From the NCBI RefSeq assembly GCF_000981585.1, contig NZ_LN831776.1:4819187-4883186 (forward strand): a DNA stretch of 64,000 bases, written 5' to 3'. Position 1 is the stretch's first letter; each line of letters starts with the position of its first letter. Positions 25,417-34,542 of the stretch are shown piece by piece. Source of the DNA: Paenibacillus riograndensis SBR5 (GTDB lineage: Bacteria > Bacillota > Bacilli > Paenibacillales > Paenibacillaceae). The notes under the pieces were generated by a model. The model ran no database searches. It saw nothing but the letters and a program-made list of their open reading frames with translations, and had not been told where the DNA came from. A program made the translations under genes and the position numbers.

Positions 25417-25654
25417 TCACTCTACTCCATTTATTTTTTCGATTATTCCCTTATATCGTTCTACATCATATCGAAATTCTAAGCCGTTCGAAGCCATTAT
25501 GCTTTTGAGCTCTTCTAATTTTTGTATTAATTCTTCTGAAAAATTCGTCTTCAACAAATACTTCGTCCTCATCCAATTTATTTCCGTTTATATATAGGTT
25601 GACTTTCCACCCCGAAAACTTATGGTATTTAATGTCGCTTACGTAAAATATAAC
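25417..25654 (-). pseudogene. Remnant of a small unknown gene
   Basis: The minus strand encodes a protein-like stretch, YHKFSGWKVNLYINGNKLDE followed by DEVFVE. One base later the sequence continues in another frame as NFSEELIQKLEELKSIMASN and runs to a TGA at 25417. A stop codon interrupts upstream of 25654 and there is no start. The two halves have compatible character, so this is probably one gene broken by a frameshift. Family unknown. The rest of 25376-25721 is AT-rich sequence with the start region of the ABC transporter gene. Confidence 0.35.
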
Positions 25655-25721
25655 TCATTATATATTAATATTGCGATTATATTCTTTTTATCGGAATCAA
25701 AAAAATAGGAGCGGAGTGTAA

Positions 25722-26441
25722 ATGGTATACGAACAAGGTACCTCAGACGCTGAAGGATACGCTATTGTCATATCAGGAGCAGGCAAAAGTCTGAATGACA
25801 CAAAAATTATTAAGGGAGTTTCTTTACATGTACCCCATAACAGCATTTATGCCATTATTGGACCTAATGGTGCAGGAAAAACAACGCTTCTCCGGTTAAT
25901 GATGGGTTTACTCCATTTGGATGAAGGAATGATCCATTTTACCGGTGACGAACAAGCAGTGTCAGTACTGCTTGAAAATGATTATTTGTTCGAAACCAAA
26001 ACCGGATGGGAGAATCTACAGAATTTTGGTATCTATCTTTCTGTAAACTCCTCACTGGTCTCGGCAACCACCATGAAGTATGCCCATTTGCTACAATTAA
26101 GCACCGCTCTTGATAAGAAAGTTGCTACTTATTCCAAAGGCATGAAACGAAAACTCTCATTGCTTATTACTTTACTCAAAGATTCACCCATTATAATGTT
26201 GGATGAATTAACTTCCGGGGTTGACCCTGAATCCAGAAGAGTTATGCGGGACGTAATACAGCTTCTGAAGGAAGAAGGTAAGACAGTCATCATTACTTCG
26301 CATGATTTGGCAGAAGTCCAAAAAATCAGCGACTGGATTGCCATTCTGGCTAATGGAACAATCGCGGAGATCATTAATAATCAGAACTTTAAAGGAGATT
26401 TGGAAGAAAGATTTTTTGACGTACTGGAGGAAGTTAGGTGA
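25722..26441 (+). CDS. ABC transporter ATP-binding protein (BcrA/LanF-like)
   Basis: The 239-residue ATPase has Walker A GPNGAGKTT, a divergent signature YSKGMKRKLSL, Walker B IIMLDELTSGVDP (Leu replaces the usual Pro in the DEPTSG box), and the switch His in TSHDLAE. It is of the type that works with separate small permeases in peptide-antibiotic export or immunity. Its stop overlaps the permease start. It forms one module with the permease and, after a 100-nt gap, the VanR/VanS-like pair. Confidence 0.85.
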   Translation: MVYEQGTSDAEGYAIVISGAGKSLNDTKIIKGVSLHVPHNSIYAIIGPNGAGKTTLLRLMMGLLHLDEGMIHFTGDEQAVSVLLENDYLFETKTGWENLQNFGIYLSVNSSLVSATTMKYAHLLQLSTALDKKVATYSKGMKRKLSLLITLLKDSPIIMLDELTSGVDPESRRVMRDVIQLLKEEGKTVIITSHDLAEVQKISDWIAILANGTIAEIINNQNFKGDLEERFFDVLEEVR

Positions 26442-27169
26442 TGGGCATTAATCCAATTATTAAGCTCAATTCTAGAGATGTTCTAAGAAGCTCTTCTTAT
26501 CTGGTTATGGTTGCAATGATGTTGATCATCCCACTCAACTCTGTTATTCAAATTTTAAAAACCAATACGGGTCCGCTGGGATACCTTGCTGTCTATGTCC
26601 TGCTCATTCTAAATATTTCTATTTATTTCTTCCTGAATATGTTAACTATTAGCATGATTGTCATCTCGGAAAAGACAACGGGACGCTGCGAATACTATCT
26701 CGCTAACAAATTGGAAGTTCATAAACTTGTGAAAATATATGGCTGGTCCTCCTATCTACTATGTATTGGACCTATCCTTATTTTTAATATTATGATTTTC
26801 ATTTATGCTCTTTTTACTAATCAGAGGGTGCTGATAGATCTGTATCTGAGTTTATCATTTGTTTTTTTCGCGTTAGCATTTATCTTGTTTAGCTACTTCG
26901 TGACAAGTACGCTAACTTTGCTGTCCATGCTCTCCAAATCACCGGAAAAAATCCGCACTTACTTGTCTGTCAGCTCTGTATTATTCATTTTTGCTGCAAC
27001 GCTTCCTGGAACGTTCTTAAAAAAGTTGGGATTCACTCCCGACCGCAACTCCCTTGTTTGGATCATCGGATCAACTTTGCTCGTTCTCGCTTTTGTTTGT
27101 GTGCTTATACGGTATGCGCTGAAAAAGAAATTAAAAAATGAAGTTGTTGTCCTATCTTTTAAACAATGA
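26441..27169 (+). CDS. ABC transporter permease (six membrane segments)
   Basis: The protein has about 242 residues and six hydrophobic segments, starting LNSRDVLRSSSYLVMVAMMLI. This is the architecture of ABC-2-type permeases that partner BcrA-like ATPases. The ATG at 26441 overlaps the ATPase stop. A GTG one codon earlier is also possible. It probably moves a peptide or lipid-linked compound across the membrane. Confidence 0.8.
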   Translation: MGINPIIKLNSRDVLRSSSYLVMVAMMLIIPLNSVIQILKTNTGPLGYLAVYVLLILNISIYFFLNMLTISMIVISEKTTGRCEYYLANKLEVHKLVKIYGWSSYLLCIGPILIFNIMIFIYALFTNQRVLIDLYLSLSFVFFALAFILFSYFVTSTLTLLSMLSKSPEKIRTYLSVSSVLFIFAATLPGTFLKKLGFTPDRNSLVWIIGSTLLVLAFVCVLIRYALKKKLKNEVVVLSFKQ

Positions 27170-27271
27170 CGTACGATGCCCATTGAAGAGAACAATGCAA
27201 TCCTTCGGTTGACCGTATATAATATTTTTGTATGGAAAATACCTAAATAAGGAACTAAAGAGTGAGAACCT

Positions 27272-27961
27272 ATGAACAGAATTTTAATCATTGATGATGA
27301 ACAGGAAATTACCGATTTAATAGAGCTGTTTCTGCAAAATGAAAATTTTCAAGTGTCCAAATGCTATTGTTCACAGGATGCACTTGTGCTCATTAATAAC
27401 GAAAGATTTGATTTGGCTATTATAGATGTCATGCTGCCAGATGGAAACGGATTTGAATTATGCAAGCTCATACGGGAGAAATACACTTTTCCAATAATTA
27501 TGCTTACTTCCAAAACAGAAGGGATCGACCGTGTTACCGGACTATCCTTGGGAGCCGATGATTATGTGACTAAGCCTTTTTTGCCGGTTGAATTAGTCGC
27601 GCGTGTAAAGGCCCAATTAAGACGAGTCCAGCTATATGACGGAAAAGAAAGCAGCACATCAGAAACCCTTATGGTCACAGGCCTCTTTCTCAACAAAAGA
27701 TCTCATGAATGTAATTTAAATGGTAAAAAAATCAGGCTGACTCCCCTGGAATTCTCTATATTATGGCTTTTGTGCAAAAACAGAGGAATCGTTTTCAGTG
27801 CGGATGAACTCTTTCAGCAAGTATGGGGAGAGAAATATTTCAAAAATAACAGAAACACAGTTATGGTTCAAATCAGACATATCCGGGAGAAGCTAAACGA
27901 TACTGGAGAAAACCCAAAATTCATAAAAACGATATGGGGAGTAGGATACATCATTGAATAA
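27272..27961 (+). CDS. VanR-like OmpR-family response regulator
   Basis: The 229-residue protein has an acidic pair in IIDDEQE, the phosphoacceptor in LAIIDVMLPDG, Thr in IIMLTSK and Lys in DDYVTKPF, then a winged-helix domain ending in TIWGVGYIIE. The stretch MNRILIIDDEQEITDLIELF and GADDYVTKPF followed by ARVKAQLRR are close to VanR of glycopeptide resistance. It overlaps the kinase gene by 8 nt. Likely targets are the ABC genes upstream and the VanZ-like gene downstream. Confidence 0.88.
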   Translation: MNRILIIDDEQEITDLIELFLQNENFQVSKCYCSQDALVLINNERFDLAIIDVMLPDGNGFELCKLIREKYTFPIIMLTSKTEGIDRVTGLSLGADDYVTKPFLPVELVARVKAQLRRVQLYDGKESSTSETLMVTGLFLNKRSHECNLNGKKIRLTPLEFSILWLLCKNRGIVFSADELFQQVWGEKYFKNNRNTVMVQIRHIREKLNDTGENPKFIKTIWGVGYIIE

Positions 27962-29048
27962 GACGTTTTCAAAGAAATACAAACAAACATTATGGCTACG
28001 GCATTTGGTAGGGGCAATAGCCGTATTCGTCGTTTTTGCTATCGGCTATTTTATAGTGAAGATTGCGTATGCAGACAACTTTTACATCATGCTTGAAAAA
28101 ATGCTGGGCCACAATTTAGCTTATTTCATTCATGACTATGAACCGGCCGTGATCTTATTTGTTATTGCAGCTTCACAATTTCTGGTATGGATTGGGATTG
28201 AATGGAATGCTTCACGAAAGATTATGAAGATCATGGACAGTCTGGACCATATATTAGACAATTCAGCCGACGATATTATATTGCCTGCGGAGTTTTCTGA
28301 TTTGCAAAACCGGCTTAATCTTATAAAAACCCAAAATAGAGAGCAACAGCATTTATCGGAAATCGAGGTTCAAAAAAAATCTGACGCGCTCACCTATCTT
28401 GCACATGATATAAGAACCCCGCTTGCTTCCGTTGTCGGATATTTGAGCCTTTTATGTGAATCGCCGGATATGCCGCCGGAACAACGGAACAAGTTCGAAA
28501 GGATCGCCTTTGAAAAAGCATTGAAATTTGAAAACCTGATTGATGAATTTTTTGATATCACACGTTACAGTCTGTCGGACAAGGCATTAGTTAAAAAAGA
28601 AGTGGATTTATCCTTTTTAATTGAGCAAATATCTGATGAATTCTACCCTTTACTGCAGCAAAAAGAGCTTCAGCTCAATTTGGATATCCCCGATAATATA
28701 TTTGCTTTTGTGGATGCCGAAAAAATTGCAAGAGTCTTTAACAATGTCCTAAAAAACGCGATCACCTATAGCTTCCCCCAAGGTATTATTGATGTTTTTG
28801 TGCAGAAGTCAAATGATCATCTAACTGCAATCATTAAAAATCGTGGAGAAACCATACCGGAGGATAAGCTGGAGCGTATATTTGATAAATTTTATCATGC
28901 CGATGAATCCAGGAGCTCTGGTAATAGCGGTGCAGGGCTTGGATTAGCCATTGCAAAGGAAATTATGAGAATGCACGGTGGAGCTATCTCCGCAGAAAGC
29001 CGTGAAGAAACTACTGCATTTACCATAACCTTGCCTATCCGTAAGTAG
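27954..29048 (+). CDS. VanS-like sensor histidine kinase
   Basis: The 364-residue protein has two membrane segments (about 15-40 and 60-85) with a short outside loop, then an H box YLAHDIRTPLASVVGYLSLL, N box RVFNNVLKNAITYS, F/G boxes IFDKFYHADES and GAGLGLAIAKEIM. It starts with TTG at 27954, with GGGGAGTAGG upstream. The small outside loop is like VanS- or BceS-type kinases that sense cell-wall antibiotics directly or through a transporter. Confidence 0.88.
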   Translation: MNKTFSKKYKQTLWLRHLVGAIAVFVVFAIGYFIVKIAYADNFYIMLEKMLGHNLAYFIHDYEPAVILFVIAASQFLVWIGIEWNASRKIMKIMDSLDHILDNSADDIILPAEFSDLQNRLNLIKTQNREQQHLSEIEVQKKSDALTYLAHDIRTPLASVVGYLSLLCESPDMPPEQRNKFERIAFEKALKFENLIDEFFDITRYSLSDKALVKKEVDLSFLIEQISDEFYPLLQQKELQLNLDIPDNIFAFVDAEKIARVFNNVLKNAITYSFPQGIIDVFVQKSNDHLTAIIKNRGETIPEDKLERIFDKFYHADESRSSGNSGAGLGLAIAKEIMRMHGGAISAESREETTAFTITLPIRK

Positions 29049-29088
29049 GATAAGAAAAAAATAAGATTTTCGAAAGAAATTAAAAATC

Positions 29089-29138
29089 AACGGTTTGCTT
29101 TTATTTAGTACAATCACTAAAAAAAGCGAGCCGTTTTT
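29089..29138 (+). terminator. Terminator between the VanS-like kinase and VanZ-like genes
   Basis: AACGG (29089-29093) pairs with CCGTT, and a second stem TTTAGT/ACTAAA closes the loop, followed by a T run (29134-29138). It should stop or reduce read-through from the kinase into the VanZ-like gene. Confidence 0.5.
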
Positions 29139-29165
29139 ATATGGCACCCTACAAATGGAGGAATT

Positions 29166-30098
29166 ATGAACAATAAAGAAAGTGCAAAAGAAAAAGTTTT
29201 GTGGTATTGCGTATTTGGACTTTTCACGCTTTATTTCCTGTTTCTGCTTCGCATAACACTTTTTAAGCAAGCGAGCTTCTATAATTTATTTGCGGCCATT
29301 GGCGCAAGCGAGCGGACGGTAAGCATTGTTCCGTTCAAATCAATTTTTGAAATGATTAGCAGCAGTGTTTCAATAACGCGAATATTGGAAAATGTTGTGG
29401 GGAATATTGCTATTTTCATTCCTATGGGATTATTACTGCCAATTATTATAAAAAGAAGAAGCAGAAATGTTATTTTAGGCGGGATTCTTTTTAGCGCGTT
29501 CATCGAAATCATTCAGTTTATCTTTGGCTTGGGAAGCACTGATATTGATGATTTAATATTTAATACATTGGGGACTATAACCGGATATCTGCTATTTACC
29601 GCTATGAAGAGAAAGTCAAAATCAAATTTATCATTTCTTACTTCGCTGACAACCCTGTTGATTGTTTCTGGAAGCATCGCCTTTGGTATTTTATTTGTTA
29701 ACCATACAGCTTTGTTTGTAACCTCTCCGAAGGAAACTACTGTGGAAAACGGAGAACTTGTTCAGGGATTTATTGAAACTCCATTTTATTTTAGCGGAAA
29801 GTTTGTTGAAGCAGAGAATTCCATACTGACAGTGGAAAAAAGTATTCAAAGCGCATCAGAACAAAGGGAGCTTATGAAATTTGAAGTAACAGCCGAAAGC
29901 CGCCTCTATGTTTGCTATGATAAAATAGACTACTTTTTCAGCACAGTTTCCGGCGAACATCAACGTTATGAGCAAATCACATATACTGATTTTGCTTCAC
30001 AGAAAAGTGAAGTTTTCCGCAAAGAAAATAATGTTATCATCTGGAGTTCAGATGGAAAAAAAGTTGATAATCTCGTTGTTATCGAATGGATTCAATAA
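29166..30098 (+). CDS. VanZ-family membrane protein with C-terminal extension
   Basis: The 310-residue protein has an N-terminal VanZ domain (about 10-170) with about five membrane segments. The motifs IVPFKSI, NVVGNIAIFIPMGLLLP, EIIQFIFGLGSTDIDD and NTLGTITGYLLF are the family core. A further membrane segment and about 120 residues outside the membrane follow, with no recognised domain. Ordinary VanZ proteins are half this length. VanZ homologues give low-level resistance to lipoglycopeptides such as teicoplanin. GGAGGAATT precedes the ATG. Confidence 0.85.
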   Translation: MNNKESAKEKVLWYCVFGLFTLYFLFLLRITLFKQASFYNLFAAIGASERTVSIVPFKSIFEMISSSVSITRILENVVGNIAIFIPMGLLLPIIIKRRSRNVILGGILFSAFIEIIQFIFGLGSTDIDDLIFNTLGTITGYLLFTAMKRKSKSNLSFLTSLTTLLIVSGSIAFGILFVNHTALFVTSPKETTVENGELVQGFIETPFYFSGKFVEAENSILTVEKSIQSASEQRELMKFEVTAESRLYVCYDKIDYFFSTVSGEHQRYEQITYTDFASQKSEVFRKENNVIIWSSDGKKVDNLVVIEWIQ

Positions 30099-30130
30099 TC
30101 AGCTTCCCGAGGCTCCCAGTCTACCTAGGG

Positions 30131-30157
30131 AAAAAAGGCTGCCTCCCTGAGACAGCC
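30131..30157 (-). terminator. Terminator of the ABC-F gene
   Basis: On the minus strand GGCTGTCTC pairs with GAGGCAGCC, followed by six T. It lies just after the ABC-F stop codon. Confidence 0.7.
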
Positions 30158-30171
30158 CTGATCTTCACGGT

Positions 30172-31728
30172 TTAGAACACTTTCGTTGTCCAAGACTCGC
30201 AGTTCCAAGTATCGGTTACAATATCGCGGTAAAATTCAGGTTCGTGGGAGATCAGCAAAATGCTGCCTTTATACGCTTGGAGCGCACGCTGCAGCTCGTC
30301 CTTCGCATCCACATCGAGATGGTTGGTCGGTTCGTCCAGCACAAGCAGATTCGTTTCGCGGTTGATGAGTTTGCACAGACGGACTTTGGCCTTCTCGCCG
30401 CCGCTCAGAACCGCAATCTTGCTCTCAATATGCTGGGTCGTCAGACCGCATTTGGCAAGCGCCGCCCGAATTTCAAATTGCGTAAAGGACGGGAACTCTG
30501 CCCAAATCTCCTCAATACAGGTATTGTAGTTCGTTCCCTTGATTTCCTGCTCGAAATAACCGGTTTCCAGCAGGTCGCCAAGTCTGGCCGAACCTGAAAT
30601 CGCCGGAATTTGGCCGAGAATGCTGCGCAGCAGCGTGGTCTTACCGATCCCGTTGGCACCGACAAGCGCGATTTTTTGTCCCCGTTCCATTTGCAGGTTC
30701 AGCGGTCTGGACAGCGGAGAATCGTAGCCGATCACAAGATCTTTGGTTTCAAAAATCAGCTTGCCGGAAGTGCGTCCGGCCTTGAAGTTGAATTGCGGCT
30801 TCGGCTTCTCCCGGGCGAGCTCGATAACCTCCATCTTGTCCAGCTTCTTCTGCCGGGACATCGCCATATTCCGCGTAGCCACGCTGGCTTTGTTCCGCGC
30901 AACAAAGTCCTTCAGATCGGCAATTTCCTGCTGCTGACGTTTAAAAGCGGATTCAAGCTGCGACTTTTTCGCCTCGTACACCTGCTGGAAATACTCGTAA
31001 TCCCCCACATACCGTGTCAGTGATTGATTCTCCATATGGTAGATCAGGTTGATCACGCTGTTTAGGAAAGGAATGTCATGGGAAATCAAAATGAAGGCAT
31101 TTTCGTATTCCTGCAAATAGCGCTTCAGCCAGACGATATGCTGTTCGTCGAGATAGTTTGTAGGTTCGTCCAGCAGCAGAATGTCCGGTTTCTCAAGCAG
31201 CAGTTTAGCCAGCAGTACCTTCGTCCGCTGACCGCCGCTGAGATCATGCACATCCTTATCCAAACCGATGTCCGTAAGACCCAGCCCGCGGGCAGTTTCG
31301 TCGATTTTAGCGTCAATCATATAGAAATCCTGGTTTGTCAGCGTGTCCTGAATCGTACCGACATCCTCCAGCATTTGCTCCAGTTCTTCCGGGGACACAT
31401 CACCCATCCTGCCGTACATGTCGTTCATCTCTTGTTCCATATCGAAGAGATATTGGAACGCCCCGCGCAGAACATCGCGGATCGATTGTCCCTTCGTCAG
31501 CACCGCATGCTGGTCCAGGTAGCCCGCCCGCATACGCTTCGCCCATTCGACTTTGCCTTCGTCCGGCTGAAGCTTGCCTGTGATTATGTTCATGAAGGTG
31601 GATTTCCCTTCACCGTTTGCGCCGATCAAGCCGATATGTTCGCCTTTTAGCAGGCGGAAGGATACATCGCTGAAAATCGCGCGGTCGCCAAACCCGTGAC
31701 TCAGCCGTTCTACATTTAATATACTCAT
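30172..31728 (-). CDS. ABC-F family ATPase (YkpA/YbiT type)
   Basis: The 518-residue protein has two ATPase domains and no membrane segments. The first has GANGEGKST, LSGGQRTKVLLAK and ILLLDEPTNYLD. The second has GANGIGKTT, LSGGEKAKVRLCK and LLVLDEPTNHLD. A charged linker of about 80 residues lies between them. The length and the C-terminal TWNCESW fit the YkpA/YbiT branch of ABC-F translation factors rather than the antibiotic-resistance branches. It probably acts on the ribosome E site. It is a single gene with its own terminator. Confidence 0.9.
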   Translation of the reverse strand: MSILNVERLSHGFGDRAIFSDVSFRLLKGEHIGLIGANGEGKSTFMNIITGKLQPDEGKVEWAKRMRAGYLDQHAVLTKGQSIRDVLRGAFQYLFDMEQEMNDMYGRMGDVSPEELEQMLEDVGTIQDTLTNQDFYMIDAKIDETARGLGLTDIGLDKDVHDLSGGQRTKVLLAKLLLEKPDILLLDEPTNYLDEQHIVWLKRYLQEYENAFILISHDIPFLNSVINLIYHMENQSLTRYVGDYEYFQQVYEAKKSQLESAFKRQQQEIADLKDFVARNKASVATRNMAMSRQKKLDKMEVIELAREKPKPQFNFKAGRTSGKLIFETKDLVIGYDSPLSRPLNLQMERGQKIALVGANGIGKTTLLRSILGQIPAISGSARLGDLLETGYFEQEIKGTNYNTCIEEIWAEFPSFTQFEIRAALAKCGLTTQHIESKIAVLSGGEKAKVRLCKLINRETNLLVLDEPTNHLDVDAKDELQRALQAYKGSILLISHEPEFYRDIVTDTWNCESWTTKVF

Positions 31729-31831
31729 GAGTTAAACACCTTTTCCTTTATACAGTATACTTGTCATATTATAAAGGCTAAAGCGCCACAACTCCAGACA
31801 GGTTTTAAAAATAAAAAACAAAGCACCACAC

Positions 31832-32263
31832 TTATACTAATCCTGCCCTCAGCTTAGTAACGCCAAATTCCAGGTAACCCTTTAGACACGTTAACATGTA
31901 GACCCAGCCTTCTTTGTTGCCTAATAAATGATGTATCAGATTGTCATCGTTTTCATGAAATCCTTCTTCCATGACTTCTACGATTGTAGATGAAGCTTCT
32001 ATTTCTGTCAGTGTAATCGTAACGGTATGCTTTTCTTCACCATAAGCCCACTGGAAAACAATGCTCTTGCTTTCCTCCATGTCCATAATTTCAATATCCC
32101 CTTGCGCATTGTACTCATCATACTTTAAGGTAATGGTCTTTCCTTGCTCCCATCTCTCAGAACTGGAAGAGAACCAGAAATTTCTGATTTTTGCAGGATC
32201 AATAAAGGCTTCAAACACTTCGCCTGCAGATTTATAGATTTTCATTTTTGTAATATTTTTCAT
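31832..32263 (-). CDS. SRPBCC/AHSA1-domain protein
   Basis: The 143-residue protein has the START-like pattern of AHSA1 proteins: an N-terminal VFEAFIDPAKIRNFWF segment, a beta-rich middle (FQWAYGEEKHTVTITLTEI) and a long C-terminal helix (WVYMLTCLKGYLEFG). Members bind hydrophobic ligands. Function unknown. It is 24 nt downstream of selO and probably shares its transcript. Confidence 0.8.
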   Translation of the reverse strand: MKNITKMKIYKSAGEVFEAFIDPAKIRNFWFSSSSERWEQGKTITLKYDEYNAQGDIEIMDMEESKSIVFQWAYGEEKHTVTITLTEIEASSTIVEVMEEGFHENDDNLIHHLLGNKEGWVYMLTCLKGYLEFGVTKLRAGLV

Positions 32264-32287
32264 ATACAGATCTCCCTCAGATCAAAA

Positions 32288-33748
32288 TCAGGTACCGCAG
32301 AAGGTCCGGTAAGGACTGGAGCAGCTTTCCGGCAGTGTCGAGTACTCCTCCTGTTCGGGAGAGTAGGCGTAAGGGTTCGAGAGCACCCCAAGAAACCGCT
32401 CCATTACACTGAAGTCTTCACGTTCTACCGCTGCTTCCAGAGCCTCCTCTACCCGGTGGTTACGGGGGATCAGGGCGGGATTGCTGCTGCGCATAAGCTG
32501 CCTGGAGGCGTCTTGCGCTTCTTTTTGTCTGCCCAGTCTAGCCTCCCACTGCTGATGCCACCCGGCAAATTCCTTACTGTCAAATAGCTCGCTGTCTGCC
32601 AGCTTGCCTAACGTTAAGGCACGGAAGGTATTGGTATAGTCCGCACGATGCTTGTGCATCATGCCAAGAAGTTCCTCAATCAACGCTTCATCCTGCTGTT
32701 CCTCGTTAAAGAGTCCCAGCTTTGCCCTCATTCCCGCGAGCCAGTTCCGGTAGTACCGCTCTGTAAAATCGGAAATCGCCTCCTCGGCCAACCGGACCGC
32801 CTGCGACTCGTCGTCATGCAGCAGCGGCAGCAGAGTTTCGGCAAACCTTGCGAGATTCCAGGCAGCAATTTGGGGCTGGTTGCCATAGGCATACCGGCCG
32901 TGTTGGTCAATGGAGCTAAATACCGTCTCAGGATCATAGGTGTCCAAAAAGGCACACGGGCCATAATCAATGGTTTCTCCACTAAGAGCCATGTTGTCCG
33001 TGTTCATCACCCCGTGAACAAAACCAACGAGCTGCCATTTGGCAATCAGGTCGGCCTGGCGTTTAACCACTTCGTGAAGCAGGGAAAGATAACGGTTAGT
33101 TGCACCTTCAACTTCCGGATAATGTCTTTGCAAAGTGTAATCTGCCAGGGTCCGGAGATCCTCGGTAATGCCTCTTGCGGCGGCGTATTGAAAGGTCCCG
33201 ACCCGCAGGTGGCTGGCGGCCACACGGGTGAGAACAGCACCCGGCTGCTCAGTTTCCCGGATGACCGGCTCTCCGGTGGCGACTACCGCCAGACTGCGGG
33301 TCGTTGGAATGCCAAGCCCATGCATGGCTTCACTGATAATATATTCGCGGAGCATCGGTCCAAGTGCCGCCCGGCCATCGCCCCTCCGGGAGTATGGCGT
33401 TCTGCCTGACCCCTTAAGCTGAATGTCAACCCTCGTCCCCTGTGGGGTGATCTGTTCGCCAATTAGCACGGCTCTACCGTCACCCAGCATCGTAAAATGC
33501 CCGAATTGATGTCCTGCGTAAGCTTGAGCAAGAGACTCCGCACCCTGAGGAACTTCATTGCCTGCAAAAACCGCAGTGCCCTTATCGCTGCGCAGCGCCG
33601 GGCCGTTCAACCCCAGGGCTGCCGCCAGCGGGTCATTAAAAATGATCAGCTCCGGTAAACGGACTGGCGTTGGCTTGATTCGTGTAAACAATGATTCCGG
33701 CAGTCTGGCATAGCTGTTGTCGAAGTTCCATCCTGTATCTACCGTCAT
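32288..33748 (-). CDS. selO: Protein adenylyltransferase SelO (YdiU)
   Basis: The 486-residue pseudokinase transfers AMP to Ser, Thr or Tyr of proteins. It has the family's [12 protein letters not shown] start, the glycine-rich and catalytic core [33 protein letters not shown], the [21 protein letters not shown] box with the metal-binding Asn and Asp, and the final [12 protein letters not shown]. The length is as usual for the family. In E. coli SelO links protein AMPylation to redox stress. Confidence 0.93.
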   Translation of the reverse strand: MTVDTGWNFDNSYARLPESLFTRIKPTPVRLPELIIFNDPLAAALGLNGPALRSDKGTAVFAGNEVPQGAESLAQAYAGHQFGHFTMLGDGRAVLIGEQITPQGTRVDIQLKGSGRTPYSRRGDGRAALGPMLREYIISEAMHGLGIPTTRSLAVVATGEPVIRETEQPGAVLTRVAASHLRVGTFQYAAARGITEDLRTLADYTLQRHYPEVEGATNRYLSLLHEVVKRQADLIAKWQLVGFVHGVMNTDNMALSGETIDYGPCAFLDTYDPETVFSSIDQHGRYAYGNQPQIAAWNLARFAETLLPLLHDDESQAVRLAEEAISDFTERYYRNWLAGMRAKLGLFNEEQQDEALIEELLGMMHKHRADYTNTFRALTLGKLADSELFDSKEFAGWHQQWEARLGRQKEAQDASRQLMRSSNPALIPRNHRVEEALEAAVEREDFSVMERFLGVLSNPYAYSPEQEEYSTLPESCSSPYRTFCGT

Positions 33749-33990
33749 AATGTCTCCTTTTCTCTGCCGTACTTTAAGTTCTTTTTAGTGTATACCTGTG
33801 CTCATTTATTATGCTCTTTCCACTTCTTTCTGCCGATATACAGTAAATGTGATGCGTCTCCTAGGATGTAGGGGTCAGTGGCAATTATTTCAATGTTAAC
33901 ATTAAATCTAACAGATAAACAACCGCTCTGCTTTTAGATTGAAACGTTCTTTTCAAAGAAAAAAATCACCCTGGCCTATTTTCTGATGCC

Positions 33991-34173
33991 AAGTGGAAAA
34001 AGGGTAACTAATTTGCTCGAACACCCTGTTCTCCGCAGGTGAAGTGGAAAAAGGATCACTAATTCAGCTCATTTCACTCCTGACGAGGGAATATAGCCCC
34101 ATTAAGTTTCCTTTTTCCACTTAAATCTCACAATTGTTGATTTTGGGGTGAAATAAGTTCCCTTTTTCCAACT
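33991..34173. repeat. Four copies of a GTGGAAAAAGG intergenic repeat
   Basis: AAGTGGAAAAAGGGTAACTAAT (33991-34012) recurs with three changes at 34042-34063, and twice in reverse orientation (34102-34122 and 34154-34173). Forward and reverse copies can pair. They lie in the 794-bp gap between selO and the amidohydrolase gene, which contains no gene. Role unknown. Confidence 0.55.
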
Positions 34174-34319
34174 ATAGAAGTTGAACTAAAGCTGCGGATT
34201 TCAACCGCGAACAGCGGTACAATTGAAGAAATCTGCAGACAACAGCGGCCGGAAGTCCAAACATTCCCCGCAGTTACGACCAGGCCCCAATATGAAAATC
34301 TATAGTTCAACTTATATAG
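34172..34319. repeat. MITE-like element, copy 1
   Basis: The ends CTATAGAAGTTGAACTA (34172-34188) and TAGTTCAACTTATATAG (34303-34319) are inverted repeats matching at 16 of 17 bases. The core at about 34191-34265 is near-identical, in reverse orientation, to 49148-49222. It contains the dyad CCGCGAACAGCGG. It has no reading frame of its own and fits a small non-autonomous element. Confidence 0.6.
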
Positions 34320-34472
34320 CACTTACGAAGAAGCCGGTGAGAAAACACTAGTTGGAATTAGGATTAGATTCGCTGCTCCAACAACGGTATTTCTGCCGTT
34401 GTTCGTTACAAATTCGTCCAAAGGTGTTTGTCCCCAACTTAAGCGGAAGTAATCATAGTTTCCTATACATTT

Positions 34473-34507
34473 AAAAAAGCTTCTACTGTTCATCAGCAGA
34501 AGCTTTT
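34473..34507. terminator. Bidirectional terminator after the amidohydrolase gene
   Basis: AAAAGCTTCTACTG and CAGCAGAAGCTTTT form a long stem with A and T runs on both sides. It lies about 35 nt past the minus-strand amidohydrolase stop codon. Confidence 0.65.
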
Positions 34508-34542
34508 CTAACTATTACTTTTATTCTCTGTCATTCATCCTC

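Noticed and set aside
32648..33409. Plus-strand open frame of 253 codons
   Set aside because: Antisense to selO. The selO protein is complete and conserved.
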